From Nocardia miyunensis NBRC 108239 (lineage in GTDB: Bacteria; Actinomycetota; Actinomycetes; Mycobacteriales; Mycobacteriaceae), in the NCBI RefSeq assembly GCF_001613065.1, contig NZ_BDBQ01000001.1, positions 310,001 to 374,000 of the forward strand: a stretch of 64,000 nucleotides of DNA, read 5' to 3'. The notes beneath the pieces are model-generated. The model saw nothing but the letters and a program-made list of their open reading frames with translations. It was not told the DNA's origin and searched no databases. A program made the position numbers and the translations under genes. Below are positions 52,953-62,299 of the stretch, piece by piece. The first letter of the stretch is position 1, and each line of letters begins with the position of its first letter.

Positions 52953-54485
52953 TCAGTGTCGTCGCAGCGGCGGGCTCCACGTGCCGCTCAGGTCGATGGT
53001 GTCGAGTAGCCCGGTCTTGAGGATCTTGTTGGTGGGTGTGCGAGGTAGCGTGTCGGTCAGGGTCAAATACTTCGGCAGCGCATGTTTGGGCAGGCGGCTG
53101 GTCATCCAGTCATAGAGTGCCGGTTCGTCCAGAATGCTGTTCTCGATGACCTCTGCCGCGATCAGGATCTCCTGTCCTGCAACGGTATCGGGCACACCGA
53201 TGACCGCGCATGCGACCAGTTGCGGATGCTCGTCGATGACGGCCTCGACGGCGGTGGTCGAGATGTTCTCGCCCAGCCGACGAATGGTGTCGCCGGCTCG
53301 GTGGCGGAATTCGAAATTGCCGTCAGGGTGACGGATGACGATATCGCCCGTGTGGTACCAGCCGCCGGCCAGCGCCCGGGCAGTCGCGTCCGGCTGGTTG
53401 AGATAGCCGACCATGATCATGCGCCGGTCGTCGGGCCGGATCCAGAGCTCGCCGGGAACACCGTCGGCGACCGGCCGGCCGTTCTCGTCGACGACCTGGG
53501 CCCGATAGCCGTCGCGCACGCGACCACACCACGTGTGTTCGAGATCGGGTGGATCACTCAGCACCAGAGGGAAACCCACTTCCGTGGAGCCGTACAGGTC
53601 GTAGCACCGCACACCGAATCGCTGGGCGAATTCGGCGGCGAGAGCGACGTTGTGGCCGGCGAAAACGGCCTCGAGCGGGTTGTCCGCATCGTCCGCGCGC
53701 GGCGGTAGCGCGAGCAGCAGCGCGGACAGGAGAGTCCCTGTGGTGCAACCGAACTCGCGTACGTCGTCCAGGGTGGCCTTCGCCGAGAACCGCTCCCGGA
53801 AGACGACCTGGCCCCCGGTGGCGCACATCGCCACCAGCGGACTACGTCCGGTGACATGGAACATCGGATGGCAGTTGTAGGCTATATCGTTCGGCCCCAA
53901 GGGAATTCGGTCGGCCATGGTGGCGAACTGGGCCCAGTCGAGCATCACCCCCTTGGCCGGTCCCGTACTGCCGGAGGTGTAGATCACGCAGGCGATGTCG
54001 GCCGGTGCGGCCGGCGAATCGAATTCGATGGTGGCCGCGGCAAAGTTCCGCCATTCACCACGCTCGACAGCACGAACTGTCAAGGCCGGTCGGGTATTTC
54101 GGACGTCGTCGACGAATTCCGGCCGGGCCACGCACAATACCGGCGCGGCGTCGTCGAGGACATGTTCGAGGAAGGTCCCCTTCAGCTCCGGGTTGACCGG
54201 AACCTCCACCGCACCCAGGCAACCGAGGGCGATCCAGATCATCGCCGCATCGATCGACGGCGGCAGCAGCGTCGCTACCCGCACGCCCGGCACCACCCCG
54301 AGGGTGCGTAGATACTCCGCCCAGCCGCGCACCCCCTCCCACGTCGCACCGTAGGTGGCGTGGGCTCCGGTCACCTCGTGGAGGAACGGCCGGTCCGGCT
54401 CCGCGAGAGCGCGAGAACGCAGGTGAACCGGCAACACCGATGCCGGATCGGTCACCTTGGATACGAACATCGATGCGGCAGACAA
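52953..54485 (-). CDS. AMP-forming acyl-CoA synthetase (CaiC/FadD-like)
   Basis: A 510-residue ANL ligase. The phosphate loop is CVIYTSGSTGPAKGVML, followed by YDLYGSTEVGFPLV, GWYHTGDIVIRHPDGNFEF, DTIRRLGENIS and the terminal PRTPTNKILK with the catalytic lysine. Initiation is either TTG 54485 behind AAAGAG or ATG 54470. It lies 85 bp downstream of the tandem CoA-transferase gene, so it is probably the third gene of the aldehyde dehydrogenase, CoA-transferase, ligase operon. Ligase and CoA-transferase offer two ways to make the CoA ester of the acid from the aldehyde dehydrogenase. Confidence 0.89.
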   Translation of the reverse strand: MSAASMFVSKVTDPASVLPVHLRSRALAEPDRPFLHEVTGAHATYGATWEGVRGWAEYLRTLGVVPGVRVATLLPPSIDAAMIWIALGCLGAVEVPVNPELKGTFLEHVLDDAAPVLCVARPEFVDDVRNTRPALTVRAVERGEWRNFAAATIEFDSPAAPADIACVIYTSGSTGPAKGVMLDWAQFATMADRIPLGPNDIAYNCHPMFHVTGRSPLVAMCATGGQVVFRERFSAKATLDDVREFGCTTGTLLSALLLALPPRADDADNPLEAVFAGHNVALAAEFAQRFGVRCYDLYGSTEVGFPLVLSDPPDLEHTWCGRVRDGYRAQVVDENGRPVADGVPGELWIRPDDRRMIMVGYLNQPDATARALAGGWYHTGDIVIRHPDGNFEFRHRAGDTIRRLGENISTTAVEAVIDEHPQLVACAVIGVPDTVAGQEILIAAEVIENSILDEPALYDWMTSRLPKHALPKYLTLTDTLPRTPTNKILKTGLLDTIDLSGTWSPPLRRH

Positions 54486-54570
54486 TCCGGGTTCTCTTTC
54501 TTCTCATGCTTCAGGAGCGATCCGGCGTCCGGATGCACGAAAGGGCAGACGCCGGCATCGGCTCACCAAT

Positions 54571-57039
54571 TCAATTGTCGCAGGCGATGACTCCGAGCTC
54601 GAGCAGCTCGGCGATACGCTCCTGGCCCACACCGATCTCGCCCAGCACCGCGCGGGTGTGCTGCCCGATGGTGCAGCCCGCATCGGCCTTGGTGCGCGAA
54701 CGCGAGAAGCGGGTCAGCGGGGCCAGCCGACGGTGCTCGTCGAAGATCGGGCTCACGGCCTCCACGCTGTACCCGGCCTCGAAGAACGGATCGGACTGTA
54801 GCGCCGACTCGGAGTTGCGTTCGAGGATCGCCACACAACCCACGTCGAGAGCCGCGAGTTCGTCCTCCCACTGCTGTTTCCCCTTGCCCGCGAACACATC
54901 CGCGAGTACCCGTGCAAGGGCGGTGTCGTTGTCGCCGCGCCCCTGCGGGGTCGAGAACCGCGCGTCGGAGGCCAGATCGACATACGGTGACAACGCCTTC
55001 ACCAGCGTCTCCCATTCATGCGGCAGCGGTGCGGCCAGGAATACCCAGCCGTCGGCGGCCTGGTACATCCGGTAGAGCGCGCCGAGTCCGTAGAACTGCG
55101 CATCCGCGACGGCGATCTCCGGCCGGCCCTCGTAGCTGGTGTTGTAGGAGATCAGAGCCTGGTGCACGGTGCCCAACATGGTGGTGACCATGTTGGCGAG
55201 TTCGACTCCGTTGCGCTTGGCGTACAAGCCCACCAATATCGCCGAGGCCACGCCCAATGCGGCGATGCCGTCGGACTGAACGGCCGGCACCGCACCGGCA
55301 GCGTGCAGGGTCCGAGCTCCGGCACGCAACGCGTCCGCGTCGCTCGGTGTGTTCGTGGCGTCGCGACCGTCCACGGCCGACAGGCCGGTTGCCGCGCCCA
55401 CCGAGGGTGCATAGGCCGGGCGGGCCGCGTACGGGCCCTCGACGCCGTATCCCGGGGTGCTCAGATACACGATATCCGGATTGATCGCCTTCAGTGTGGC
55501 CTCGTCGATCTGCGCACGTTCGGCGGCCGCGCCCCGGAAGCATTGCAGCACAACGTCACTGCGCTTGACCAGCTCGTGGACGAGTTCGAGTCCGGCGGGA
55601 CTGGTGAGGTTGATCGCCACACTTTCCTTGCCCTGCAATACCTTTGCACCACCGGCCTCGGGGAAGGCCACCAGGTTGCGGATATTGTCGCCGTCGACCG
55701 GTTCGATCTTGATCACCCTGGCCCCGAGGTCGCCGAGCACCGTCGCGCCGTACGGGCCGGCGAACATGGTGCCGAATTCGAGGACCGTCACCCCGCGCAG
55801 CGGCAACTCGTCCGGTGCGGGAGTCCCTGCTGCCGGTGCGGCCGCGGCCGCGGCGATGGTGGCCCGCACCTCGTCGTCGTGCTGACCCGGCAGCGGCGCC
55901 GGGCGCAGCGGCGTCAGCGGTTTTCCGTCGGCATGGATCAGGGTCGATGGTTGCCGCACGGGGCCGATCCCGGGGTTGTCGACCGTGGCGACTCGGCCCT
56001 CCGCGACGACCTGCGGGTGGTCCAATGCCCCGTCGGGGGTGCGGAAGGCCTCGGCACTGATGTCGTCGTTGGTCTCGAAGACCTGCTGCCATTCCTCGAA
56101 TGTGCGGGCGCCTACCCGATCAAGCATCATCTGCCAGAATTCCGTCCGGAGTTCGGCGGTCGGCAGCATCGGGAAGCCGGTCCACTTGGGGTCGGCCAAT
56201 TCCCTCACCAGATCGAGTTCGGTCAGCCATGCCTGCATCAACCGTGGCGCGGTCTGCGCGAACTGCAGCCAACGACCATCCTTGGTCGCCGCGATCAGCA
56301 GGGCGTAGATCAGATACGCCTGTGGGCGCCCGGCGTCGTCGTAGGCCACGTCCATCGGGCTGAACGCGTCCGGGTAGCGCTCCAGGACCATCTCGTAGAA
56401 CCAGTTGTAGGGATCCATCGCTGCCATACCGGTCACCAGATTGGACTCCACGGCCTGCCCGCGCCCACTGGACATGCGCTCGAGCAGCGCGGCGAGGATG
56501 CCGTGCACCGCGGCCTGCGACGCTCCGAACGAGGCGTAGGGCGCGGTGACGAAGGCCGGGCCGGGCCGAGTGGTCAATTGCCGTTTCTCGAACATGACCC
56601 CGGTCTTGGCCATGACGAGGCCTTCCCAGCCCTTGTAGTCCTTCCACGGACCGGTACTCCCCCAGCCGGTGATCGATGCCCAGATCAGCCGTGGATACTT
56701 CTCGCCCAGCGCCGCCGGGGTGAGCCCGATCCGGGTCGCCGAGGTCGGCCGCATCGTCGTGATCAGCACATCCGCGGTGCTCAGCAGCGCGCGCAGTGTC
56801 GCGAGGCCGTCCTCGGCGTGCAGGTCCAGGGTGATGCTGCGCTTGCCCCGCAACAGGCCGGGCCAGCCCGGAAGATCGCGCAGATCGCTACCGCCGGGCG
56901 GCTCGACCATGATGACGTCCGCACCGCAGTCGGCCAGAAACTGACTCGCCTGCGCGCCGGGCAGCGTGGTCGAGAGATCGACGACCACCAGGTCCGCGAG
57001 GGGACCCGAGCTCTTCGCCTGGTCCGGTCCTGTCGTCAC
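54571..57039 (-). CDS. Tandem class III CoA-transferase (CaiB/BaiF family), two domains in one chain
   Basis: An 822-residue protein with two complete CaiB/BaiF units. The first starts DLVVVDLSTTLPGAQASQFL and contains KRSITLDLHAEDGL. The second starts near residue 410 with VTVLEFGTMFAGPYGATVLG, KESVAINLTSPAGL and LSTPGYGVEGPYA. Usual family members have about 400 residues and act as dimers, so the fusion may form its own intertwined dimer. It moves CoA between acids without ATP. GTG 57039 follows AAAGGATTCACC. It lies 70 bp after the aldehyde dehydrogenase. Such tandem forms occur in steroid- and bile-acid-type loci. Confidence 0.9.
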   Translation of the reverse strand: MTTGPDQAKSSGPLADLVVVDLSTTLPGAQASQFLADCGADVIMVEPPGGSDLRDLPGWPGLLRGKRSITLDLHAEDGLATLRALLSTADVLITTMRPTSATRIGLTPAALGEKYPRLIWASITGWGSTGPWKDYKGWEGLVMAKTGVMFEKRQLTTRPGPAFVTAPYASFGASQAAVHGILAALLERMSSGRGQAVESNLVTGMAAMDPYNWFYEMVLERYPDAFSPMDVAYDDAGRPQAYLIYALLIAATKDGRWLQFAQTAPRLMQAWLTELDLVRELADPKWTGFPMLPTAELRTEFWQMMLDRVGARTFEEWQQVFETNDDISAEAFRTPDGALDHPQVVAEGRVATVDNPGIGPVRQPSTLIHADGKPLTPLRPAPLPGQHDDEVRATIAAAAAAPAAGTPAPDELPLRGVTVLEFGTMFAGPYGATVLGDLGARVIKIEPVDGDNIRNLVAFPEAGGAKVLQGKESVAINLTSPAGLELVHELVKRSDVVLQCFRGAAAERAQIDEATLKAINPDIVYLSTPGYGVEGPYAARPAYAPSVGAATGLSAVDGRDATNTPSDADALRAGARTLHAAGAVPAVQSDGIAALGVASAILVGLYAKRNGVELANMVTTMLGTVHQALISYNTSYEGRPEIAVADAQFYGLGALYRMYQAADGWVFLAAPLPHEWETLVKALSPYVDLASDARFSTPQGRGDNDTALARVLADVFAGKGKQQWEDELAALDVGCVAILERNSESALQSDPFFEAGYSVEAVSPIFDEHRRLAPLTRFSRSRTKADAGCTIGQHTRAVLGEIGVGQERIAELLELGVIACDN

Positions 57040-57109
57040 GGTGAATCCTTTCGTAACAAAACTGGTCGGCACCGCAGTGCCACGCCTTGCCCGTGGGCGC
57101 GGCGAAAGA

Positions 57110-58573
57110 TCAAGCGATGGCGATGTTCTTGAGCCGCAGGAACTCCTCGATTCCCTGGCGGCCGCCTTCCTTGCCGAGACCGCTGAGGCCGATGCCACCG
57201 AACGCGCGATTGACACCGAGGTTCATAGCGCCGTTGATGAGCACCTCGCCGGTGACCAGTTCCTCCGCCACGCGGTGCGCGCGGCGCAGATCGTTGGTCT
57301 GGATGTAGCCGGACAGGCCGTACTCGCTGCTGTTGGCGATCTCGATCGCCTCCTGCTCGGTCGCGAACGGGGTGATGGCCAGCACCGGACCGAACACCTC
57401 TTTCTGCGCGAGTTCGGATTGCGGGTCGACATCGGCGAATACGGTCGGCTCGAGGAAGAAACCGTCGGCCAGCGCCCCTTCGACCCGGTGACCGCCGGTG
57501 ACCAGACGGGCGCCGTCGGCCTGGGCGCGCTCGATCATGCCCAGGATCCGATGCAGAGCCGTCTCGTTGACCACGGGCCCGGACACGGTCCCCTCGGCCA
57601 GCGGATCCCCGACGGTGATGAATTCGGCGAATGCCTTGACTCGGCCGATCATCTCCTCATAGATGTTGTCCTGCACCAACATTCGAGTGGGAAGCGCGCA
57701 GCCCTGGCCGCTGAGCGCGCCGATGGACATCATCGTGCCGTGCGAGCAGGCCTGGTCGAGGTCAGCGTCCGCGAACACGATATTGGCCGATTTGCCGCCG
57801 AGTTCGAGTACCGATGGCTTCATCGCCTCGGCGCAACTGTGCAGGATCTTCCGGGCGGTGTCCGGGCCGCCGGTGAAGGTCACCTTCTTGACCAGGGGAT
57901 GCTCGACGAGCGCCGCACCGGCCTCGGGCGCACCGGGCAGTACGTTCACCACACCGGCCGGGATGCCGGCCTGTTCGACGAGGTCCGCGAACAACTCGGC
58001 GGTGAACGGAGTCAGCTCCGACGGCTTGACCACCACCGTATTTCCCGCCGCGAGCGCGGCCGGGATCTTCATCGCCAGTGAGATCAGCGGGCCATTCCAG
58101 GTGATGATCACACCGATCACGCCGTAAGGCTGGCCGAGTGAGTAGGAGAACTCTCCGTCCGGGCCGAAAGAACCGGTCACCTCCGAGGTGAGTTTGTCGG
58201 CCCAGCCCGCGTAGTACCGCGTCCACTCGATCGACGTCGCAACCAGGCCGGCCGCGACCGGAATGGGCGTGCCGTTGTCGAGTGCGCCCAGGCGGGCGAA
58301 CTCTTCGGCGTTGGCCTCGATCAGATCGGCGAGCCTGGTCAGCATCTGCCGCCGCTCGGCCGGCCGGGTGCGCCGCCAGGTGGCGAAGGCGTCGTGTGCA
58401 GTGCGGGCCGCCCGGTCGACCTCGGCCGGACCTGCCAACGGGATCCGCGCGTCCACCGTGCCATCGACGGGATTGACATGCTCATGCACCCCGCCTGATC
58501 CCGTCTCGACCCGCTCGCTGCCGATGCGGAGGTGCACGGTGGGCCTGGTCGTGTCGATTGCCTGACTGGTCAT
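57110..58573 (-). CDS. NAD(P)-dependent aldehyde dehydrogenase
   Basis: A 487-residue class-typical aldehyde dehydrogenase. The catalytic set is visible: N160 in ITWNGPLISL, K183 in VVKPSE, E257 in LELGGKSANIV and C292 in SGQGCALPTRM. It oxidises an aldehyde to the acid. ATG 58573 gives the normal length. ATG 58636, directly abutting the operator-like CTTAGTTATCTATGTT, would add 21 residues. It is the first gene of the operon to 52953 and divergent from a TetR gene. Product acid could pass straight to the CoA-transferase or ligase downstream. Confidence 0.92.
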   Translation of the reverse strand: MTSQAIDTTRPTVHLRIGSERVETGSGGVHEHVNPVDGTVDARIPLAGPAEVDRAARTAHDAFATWRRTRPAERRQMLTRLADLIEANAEEFARLGALDNGTPIPVAAGLVATSIEWTRYYAGWADKLTSEVTGSFGPDGEFSYSLGQPYGVIGVIITWNGPLISLAMKIPAALAAGNTVVVKPSELTPFTAELFADLVEQAGIPAGVVNVLPGAPEAGAALVEHPLVKKVTFTGGPDTARKILHSCAEAMKPSVLELGGKSANIVFADADLDQACSHGTMMSIGALSGQGCALPTRMLVQDNIYEEMIGRVKAFAEFITVGDPLAEGTVSGPVVNETALHRILGMIERAQADGARLVTGGHRVEGALADGFFLEPTVFADVDPQSELAQKEVFGPVLAITPFATEQEAIEIANSSEYGLSGYIQTNDLRRAHRVAEELVTGEVLINGAMNLGVNRAFGGIGLSGLGKEGGRQGIEEFLRLKNIAIA

Positions 58574-58636
58574 GGATTCGTCACTCGCTTCGCTGCGATC
58601 AGATGGTGGCGAGACGGGTTGATACAACAACGCCAT

Positions 58637-58652
58637 CTTAGTTATCTATGTT
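58637..58652. promoter_or_regulatory. Degenerate copy of the ACATAGTGAACTATGT-type operator
   Basis: CTTAGTTATCTATGTT matches CATAGTGAACTATGTT (the common site shifted by one) at 13 of 16 positions. It lies between the divergent aldehyde dehydrogenase and the TetR gene at 58793. That position makes the TetR at 58793 a candidate for the regulator of the whole set of sites (inference). Confidence 0.5.
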
Positions 58653-58792
58653 GTGCAGCTCACACTGTATTACGGACTCTAAGTGTCTGCAAGTAGCAAA
58701 ATTGTGGACACCGCCCGACCGCGTCGGCAGCCCCCTGTGATTGGTTGATCCGAAACGAACGCGCGGACAGTCACCCCGAGGAGTGAGACCAC

Positions 58793-59407
58793 ATGAGCCG
58801 GCAAACCACACCGCTCGGACGCCCGCGCGACCCCGAGCTCGACGAGAAACTGATGACCGCGGCACTTCTCGAATACGCTCGACTCGGCTGGGGCGCATTC
58901 ACGATGCAAGGCGTCGCCCGACGCGCCGGCGTCGGGAAATCCGCGCTGTATCTGCGTTGGGCGAACAAGGAACAACTACTGCTCGACAGCGTCGAATCGG
59001 TGGCACTGACCCTGCGCGTCAACGTCGACACCGGCTCACTGACCGGCGATTTGACGGCACTGGCTACCGCGTTACTCGAACACTTTCTCGATCCGATCGG
59101 CTGGGCAACACTGCGGATCACCATCGACGTCACGGCCGATTTCATCGACCTCCAGCCATTCCAGCAACGCATCGTGAAATCGCTGCGCACGGCAGCGACG
59201 GGGGCATTCTCCCGGGCCGTTGCACGCGGCGAGATGAGCCCGAACACCGCACACGAACCGCTGATCGAGTCCCTGTTCGGCGCGGTGCTGATGCATACGC
59301 TGTCCCGCACACAACAGGAGCGCGATCACGCCCGCGCATATCCCAGCGAGCACATAGGCCCACTCGTCGAGGTGATCGTGCGCTCGGCTCGACCGATGAA
59401 GAAGTGA
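58793..59407 (+). CDS. TetR family transcriptional regulator
   Basis: A 204-residue regulator. The helix-turn-helix is at about 18-62 (EKLMTAALLEYARLGWGAF, then MQGVARRAGVGKSALYLRW). It has a TetR_C domain with LEHFLDPIGWATLRITIDV. ATG 58793 follows GAGGAGTGAGACCAC. It is divergent from the aldehyde dehydrogenase operon and upstream of the mycofactocin-type SDR. It is not closely similar to the 1548/40694/51910 TetR subfamily. It is the best-placed candidate for the degenerate site at 58637-58652. Confidence 0.92.
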   Translation: MSRQTTPLGRPRDPELDEKLMTAALLEYARLGWGAFTMQGVARRAGVGKSALYLRWANKEQLLLDSVESVALTLRVNVDTGSLTGDLTALATALLEHFLDPIGWATLRITIDVTADFIDLQPFQQRIVKSLRTAATGAFSRAVARGEMSPNTAHEPLIESLFGAVLMHTLSRTQQERDHARAYPSEHIGPLVEVIVRSARPMKK

Positions 59408-59516
59408 TTGCACATAGCTAACCTGGTGCGTTAACTTCGTCACGTATGCCCCGCATGCACTCACCCGCACACGGGCCCTCCCGCGGCACCCGTGTCGATT
59501 CGACGGAGGACCAACC

Positions 59517-60347
59517 ATGACCGGTCTCGAAGGTAAAGTCGCACTCATCAGCGGTGCCGCACGAGGACAGGGCCGCTCCCACGCGGTGCGCCTGGCGGGC
59601 GAGGGAGCCGACATCATCGCCCTCGACATCTGCGCGGACATCGCCACGATGGACTACCCCAATGCCTCATCCGCAGACCTGAAGGAAACCGTTGCGCAGG
59701 TCGAGGCGCTCGGCCGCCGGATCGTCGCGTTCGAGACCGACGTTCGCGATGCCGCCGCTACCCGCAAGGCCGTGGACCAGGGCCACGAGGCATTCGGGCG
59801 GATCGATATCGTGCTGTCCAATGCGGGCATCGTCCGGCTCAGCGACGGGCCCGACGATTACGCGCAGATCTGGCAGGACGTGGTGTCGACCAATCTGAGC
59901 GGAGGCTTCCATGTCGTGAATGCCGCTGTGCCACATATCATTTCCGGCGGCCGAGGCGGTTCGATCGTGTTCACCGGGTCGACGGCAGGCGTGCGCCCGA
60001 CCGCGAGCCTGAATCCCGCCGCACTGGCCTACACCGCCTCCAAATGGGGTCTGGTCGGCATCTGCAAGCAGTACGCCGCCTCGCTGGCCGAGCACTCGAT
60101 CCGAGTCAACATCGTGCACCCGACCGGCGTCGCGTCGGGCATGACGATGAACGAAGCGATGGCCCGGCTCGCCCAGGAGGCAGCCGCGGGCGGCGACAAC
60201 TCCATCTCGCAGATGCAGAATGCGATGCCGATCGCGATCCTGCAGCCGGGCGACATCTCCGACGCCATCGCATTCCTGGTTTCCGATCAGGCGAAATGGA
60301 TCACCGGCGTCTCTCTGCCGGTGGACGCCGGCTTCTCCATCCGCTGA
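59517..60347 (+). CDS. Mycofactocin-coupled SDR (carveol-dehydrogenase-like)
   Basis: A 276-residue SDR. The cofactor loop is SGAARGQGRSHAVRLAGEGA (12-31), SNAGI at 101-105, S155 and Y172-x-x-x-K176. The extra loop after DICAD (residues 40-60) is the hallmark of the mycofactocin-associated SDR group, which holds its NAD tightly and needs mycofactocin as electron acceptor (known for the family). ATG 59517 follows CGGAGGACCAACC. It probably oxidises a secondary alcohol such as a terpenoid-like one (inference). A weak ACATAGCTAAC element lies about 100 bp upstream. Confidence 0.9.
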   Translation: MTGLEGKVALISGAARGQGRSHAVRLAGEGADIIALDICADIATMDYPNASSADLKETVAQVEALGRRIVAFETDVRDAAATRKAVDQGHEAFGRIDIVLSNAGIVRLSDGPDDYAQIWQDVVSTNLSGGFHVVNAAVPHIISGGRGGSIVFTGSTAGVRPTASLNPAALAYTASKWGLVGICKQYAASLAEHSIRVNIVHPTGVASGMTMNEAMARLAQEAAAGGDNSISQMQNAMPIAILQPGDISDAIAFLVSDQAKWITGVSLPVDAGFSIR

Positions 60348-60369
60348 CCGAGGCTCGGCGGGAGCGGGG

Positions 60370-61266
60370 TCACCGCGTCGCGAACTCGGCGGTGCCGTCG
60401 ACGACGACTGCCCCGCTGCCGTCGGTCAAGCTCATCCGAACCTCGGCTCTCGCTTCGCCGTGCGAATCGAATTCCCGGAGTACTTCCGCAGTGGCAGTGA
60501 GAGTTTCCCCGCGGTACACGACCTTGCGAAAACGCGTTCGGAAGCGCCGCACGGTGTCGACCCCGAACGCCTCCGTGCAGTAGGTTCCGAGATATCCGGC
60601 GCCGAGCATGCCGACACTGAATGCCGCCGGGTACCCGGCCGACCGCGCCAGCTCGTCATCGTGGTGCATGGGGTTCATATCGCCGCTCGCACCCTGATAC
60701 CGCACGATGTCCGTCATCGTGACCGGGCCGAATCGCCTGGGCGCGAACCGCGCACCGACTGTATGCGGTCCGAGTGGTGTCTCCACACGAGCAGCGATCG
60801 GTGCACTCTCCCGCTGCGCCGTCGACTCAGGTCCGCGACCTCCGGGAACGCTGAGATACGCTGAGGTGTATAGGCATTCAGCTCGCAACTCGTGCGTTCG
60901 ATCGCGGAATGCCACTACGAAACGCGCCAAGGTCAGCGGTCCGCTCCTGGCCTGTTTCACCTCGAGCCCGATGAAACGGACGGAAGTCTCCAGAACGTCC
61001 CCCGCTCGCGGGACAAGACCGTGGAAGATGTACTCCTGCTCCAGTGACAGCAGATTCCGTACGTCCCGCTCCAACTTCAGATCGTTCCAGGCGCGCCTCG
61101 CTTCGGGTGTCTCGTACACGGCGAGCAGATCCTCCCAGAACACCACGGTGGCAAGGAAAGTCGGCGGTATCGGCGCTCTGTCGTCCTCGAGGTACTCGCT
61201 GCGCGCATTGCCGGTGGCCAGTGCGTACTCTCGAATCTTTCCGCGTTCTATGGGCATCGTCGACAA
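60370..61266 (-). CDS. Double-hotdog MaoC-like enoyl-CoA hydratase
   Basis: A 298-residue protein. Residues about 1-140 form a degenerate FAS1-type dehydratase hotdog. Residues about 165-298 form the MaoC domain with the active-site pattern D196-x-N-P-x-H201 in GASGDMNPMHHDDELA and the GMLGAGYLG helix. It should hydrate or dehydrate a 2-enoyl or 3-hydroxyacyl-CoA. TTG 61266 is kept as start because AAGGAG lies 9 nt ahead. ATG 61257 has poor spacing. It lies 45 bp downstream of the minus-strand SDR at 61312, so an operon is likely. It is convergent with the mycofactocin-type SDR. Confidence 0.87.
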   Translation of the reverse strand: MSTMPIERGKIREYALATGNARSEYLEDDRAPIPPTFLATVVFWEDLLAVYETPEARRAWNDLKLERDVRNLLSLEQEYIFHGLVPRAGDVLETSVRFIGLEVKQARSGPLTLARFVVAFRDRTHELRAECLYTSAYLSVPGGRGPESTAQRESAPIAARVETPLGPHTVGARFAPRRFGPVTMTDIVRYQGASGDMNPMHHDDELARSAGYPAAFSVGMLGAGYLGTYCTEAFGVDTVRRFRTRFRKVVYRGETLTATAEVLREFDSHGEARAEVRMSLTDGSGAVVVDGTAEFATR

Positions 61267-61311
61267 GTCGTGGTTCTCCTTCGTGGCGGTTCGTCATCGG
61301 CGCGGGCGACG

Positions 61312-62160
61312 TCAGCTGATGGCGAACTCGCCCAGATTCCAACCGCCGCCGACGTTGCGGCTCCATCCACTTGCGGCCCAGGTTCCACCGTCCACGGGAA
61401 GAGCCGCGCCGGTGATGTACCCGGCCAGCGGTGAGCACAGGAATGCCGCTGCCGACCCGCACTCCTCGATGACGCCTTCACGCCCGAGGGGGATGTATCG
61501 GTCGAGTGCCGCTTGTTCTCCCGTGTCGCGCCGCGCAAACGCCGCTTCATCGATCGGCCCGCTGCGCTGACCGTGATTGCCTGGCGTGATGGTCTGATCC
61601 GGATTGATCGCATTGACGCGGATGCCGTGTTCGGCGAGTTCCAGCGCCATCGTCCGCGTAAAGCTGAGCACACCGGCCTTGCAGGCGGCGTAGACCGCGA
61701 ACATCGGTGCCGCCCGGGTGCCCTCGATACTGCTGACGTTCACGATCGATCCCCCCTGGCCGCCGCGCACCATCAGCGGGACGGCCGCCGAGGTCCCGGC
61801 GAGCATGCTGACCAAGTTGATGTCGATGTGGCGCCGCCAGCTCCGTTCGCTCTGCTCGACGAACCTTCCACCCCGGACGCCGCCCGCGTTGTTCACGAGA
61901 ATGTCGAGTCGGCCGAAATTTTCGTCTGCCCGCGCGACAGCGGCGCGGACGTCGTCGGTGTTCATCACGTCGGTCCGGACGACGATCGCGGTGCGGCCGA
62001 GTGCGTCGATGATCTCGGAAGTCTGCTTTCCTCGATCCGGATCGATTTCCGCGAGAACAAGATCCGCCCCGGCGCGAGCCAGTGCGACAGCGATTCCACG
62101 CCCGATACCACCTCCCGCGCCGGTGACCACTGCTACCTGACCGGACAGGTCGATCTGCAT
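61312..62160 (-). CDS. Short-chain dehydrogenase/reductase
   Basis: A 282-residue SDR. It has TGAGGGIGRG, NNAGGVRGG, catalytic Ser in VNVSSIEG and YAACK, and the tail ITGAALPVDGGTW. The YxxxK segment follows directly after APMFAV. ATG 62160 gives a standard N-terminus (MQIDLSGQVAVV). GTG 62169 is closer to the only GAGG and may be used instead. It heads a two-gene minus-strand operon with the double-hotdog hydratase, a plausible hydrate-then-oxidise pair. The operator-like site 62209-62224 is 49 bp upstream. Confidence 0.9.
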   Translation of the reverse strand: MQIDLSGQVAVVTGAGGGIGRGIAVALARAGADLVLAEIDPDRGKQTSEIIDALGRTAIVVRTDVMNTDDVRAAVARADENFGRLDILVNNAGGVRGGRFVEQSERSWRRHIDINLVSMLAGTSAAVPLMVRGGQGGSIVNVSSIEGTRAAPMFAVYAACKAGVLSFTRTMALELAEHGIRVNAINPDQTITPGNHGQRSGPIDEAAFARRDTGEQAALDRYIPLGREGVIEECGSAAAFLCSPLAGYITGAALPVDGGTWAASGWSRNVGGGWNLGEFAIS

Positions 62161-62208
62161 CGCACACACGTGTAGTCACATCCTCACGAAGACGAGCCGA
62201 CAGGCTAG

Positions 62209-62224
62209 AGATAGATCACTATGT
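62209..62224. promoter_or_regulatory. Degenerate copy of the ACATAGTGAACTATGT-type operator
   Basis: Read toward the SDR (minus strand) this is ACATAGTGATCTATCT, matching the common 16-mer at 13 positions with the left half perfect. It lies 49 bp upstream of the SDR start, similar to the spacing at the two perfect sites (44 and 55 bp). Confidence 0.6.
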
Positions 62225-62299
62225 CATATAAGACTACTTAGTACAGCCGAATGTGGCCGAGCATCGGAGATGTGACCGTACCTGAGCGACCAGCAGTCA

